Positions 30,770 to 31,802 of a stretch of 31,802 nucleotides of DNA are shown here, one piece after another. The DNA comes from a virus. The stretch spans positions 1 to 31,802 of IMG/VR virus record IMGVR_UViG_3300042485_002742; one strand, given 5' to 3'. The stretch's first letter is position 1. Each line of letters opens with the position of its first letter. The translations under genes and the position numbers were made by a program. The notes beneath the pieces were generated by a model, which worked only from the letters and a program-made list of their open reading frames with translations, was not told the DNA's origin and did not search any database.

Positions 30770-30987
30770 ATCTTATCCTTTACAGTTATTCCAGCATCAG
30801 TTATATATTTGACAGTAATATTATTATGACTAATCAATGAAACAGTAATATTATTATTGGATATGTTGTTTATTACTGAAGTAATGTCATCATATACAAC
30901 AATTATTTTATAATATGGATATCTGATTATATCTTGAATATATCCATCATCAATATAATTAGGTTCAAAATATTTTAATATATACAT
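30766..30987 (-). CDS. Hypothetical protein following the tail fibre
   Basis: 73 residues, rich in Ile, Asn, Tyr and Asp ('KYFEPNYIDDGYIQDIIRYP', then an Asn-Ile repeat region 'NNISNNNITVSLISHNNITV'). No known motif. It begins 2 nt past the fibre stop and its stop overlaps the next ATG, so it is co-translated. A fibre chaperone or attachment protein is possible from context only. Confidence 0.55.
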   Translation of the reverse strand: MYILKYFEPNYIDDGYIQDIIRYPYYKIIVVYDDITSVINNISNNNITVSLISHNNITVKYITDAGITVKDKI

Positions 30988-30988
30988 T

Positions 30989-31801
30989 TTAATGGCTCAC
31001 CCAAGCTGAACCATTATAAAATACTGGACATTTAACTGCACCACCACCTGTTAATGCACCAAGATATGTTGGTGCAACAGCATCAGCAACATAAGCAATC
31101 ATACCTTCTGTTCCAGCTGGTAATGTTGCTACAGTATAACCTCTTAATTTAACAGGATTATTTAATACCATATTACCATATACAGTTAAAGTACCATTGC
31201 CAGCAGTCCCATTACCACCAGTGGCAGTAATTCTTGTATCATAATCTACGGGTGTAGCACCACTATTGAAATCAATATAAGGAGATGAAGCAGTATTATC
31301 TATTCTTCCTAATGAAATACTACCACCACTATCAGTTCCGATACCAACTCTACTTGTAGCACTAACTATAGCTGTTGATCCATTTATAGTAATACCGTTA
31401 GTTGCACCACTAGTAGCACTACCTATATTAACACCAGTTGTTGAACCACTTACGCCACCTGTGCCAATATTAATGGTTTTTGTTGCACCACTAATAGTAG
31501 CACCAGCATCAATATTCAAGGTATGTGTAGCTGTAGATTGACCAAGGGTAATTAAACCAGTTTGACTTATTCCACCAATAGTTGTTGTTCCAGTTGTTGC
31601 TGCAGTTCCAATTGTTGTTGCACTAGTGGTTGCACCGCTTAATGTTATTGTTGAAGATGCTATTAAAGTCCCAGCAACACCTAATGTAGAATTAACTTGA
31701 ACAGGATTCCAAAAATGCGCATTACCACGTGTTATTAATTCATTATTAAATATAGTTTTAGGATCAATTATAACATGATTACCAATAACTTTTAATGCAT
31801 T
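30989..31801 (-). CDS. Tail fibre protein (5' end outside window)
   Basis: The frame is open from the window edge to TAA at 30989 (271 residues seen). I extend it past the TTG at 31519 because the upstream codons continue in frame with the same Gly/Thr/Ile-rich repeat style. Repeats of 'G.T...I.IG(T/S)' ('TKTINIGTGG', 'TTGVNIGSATSGA') are typical of trimeric beta-helical stems. The C-terminal 'LPAGTEGMIAYVADAVAP' and 'FYNGSAWVSH' form a common phage fibre tip module. The N-terminus is not visible. It probably encodes a side or central fibre. Confidence 0.8.
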   Translation of the reverse strand, partial: NALKVIGNHVIIDPKTIFNNELITRGNAHFWNPVQVNSTLGVAGTLIASSTITLSGATTSATTIGTAATTGTTTIGGISQTGLITLGQSTATHTLNIDAGATISGATKTINIGTGGVSGSTTGVNIGSATSGATNGITINGSTAIVSATSRVGIGTDSGGSISLGRIDNTASSPYIDFNSGATPVDYDTRITATGGNGTAGNGTLTVYGNMVLNNPVKLRGYTVATLPAGTEGMIAYVADAVAPTYLGALTGGGAVKCPVFYNGSAWVSH

Positions 31802-31802
31802 A

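Noticed and set aside
1-31802. Window as a closed circular genome joining the two partial fibre genes
   Set aside because: The frames happen to match across the ends, but the propeller repeat pattern breaks at the join and replication and lysis genes are missing. A cut-out window is simpler.

Overview
This window is part of the genome of an AT-rich, tailed double-stranded DNA phage with lambda/HK97-type morphogenesis genes (a siphovirus architecture). Almost every gene lies on the minus strand, so the functional order reads from high to low coordinates. The host cannot be named from the sequence. Canonical sigma70 promoters, good Shine-Dalgarno sites and a lambda-like tail tip suggest a Gram-negative, probably proteobacterial, host. 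No replication, lysogeny or endolysin genes and no tRNAs were seen, so this is the late/structural part of a larger genome, open at both ends.

Layout, in transcription order. 31801-30212: end of a tail fibre, two small proteins (one a broken GIY-YIG nuclease) and two small membrane proteins that could be holin/lysis accessories. 30116-28656: a plus-strand island with a conserved phage protein and a GIY-YIG nuclease, then a minus-strand HNH nuclease. 28604-26003: an accessory island with a 48/18-bp tandem repeat, a pyrimidine tract, a solitary tnpB (IS200/IS605, IS1341-like) with intact catalytic residues, three perfect-consensus sigma70 promoters, a row of hairpins and a gene-free stretch that looks like a ~455-nt structured RNA. 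25993-23314: HNH nuclease, DUF5710 protein, endonuclease VII-like resolvase, an AP2-domain protein and small proteins. 23287-16813: small terminase, large terminase (frameshifted in Walker A), portal, scaffold-like protein, major capsid, adaptor, head closure and tail terminator. 16813-11078: gp10-like protein, major tail protein, G/GT chaperones with a T9 slippery site, tape measure, M and L. 10977-3166: K, I and a 2158-residue J with an intein-like Hint domain at its N-terminus. 3156-1: receptor-binding accessory proteins, a tail-assembly-chaperone-like protein and the start of a beta-propeller-like tail fibre.

Genes are tightly packed, with many ATGA/TAATG overlaps. The octamer GATAAATA occurs 12 times on the minus strand and, in my scan, never on the plus strand. 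Every copy lies between genes or over the last codons of the gene before, and nine lie just upstream of late-gene starts. It resembles the T4 late promoter TATAAATA, which is unexpected beside lambda-like structural genes. Rho-independent terminators follow the major capsid and major tail protein genes. The best candidates for something undescribed are the GATAAATA late-promoter system, the Hint domain on the tail-tip protein, and the promoter-driven structured RNA downstream of tnpB.
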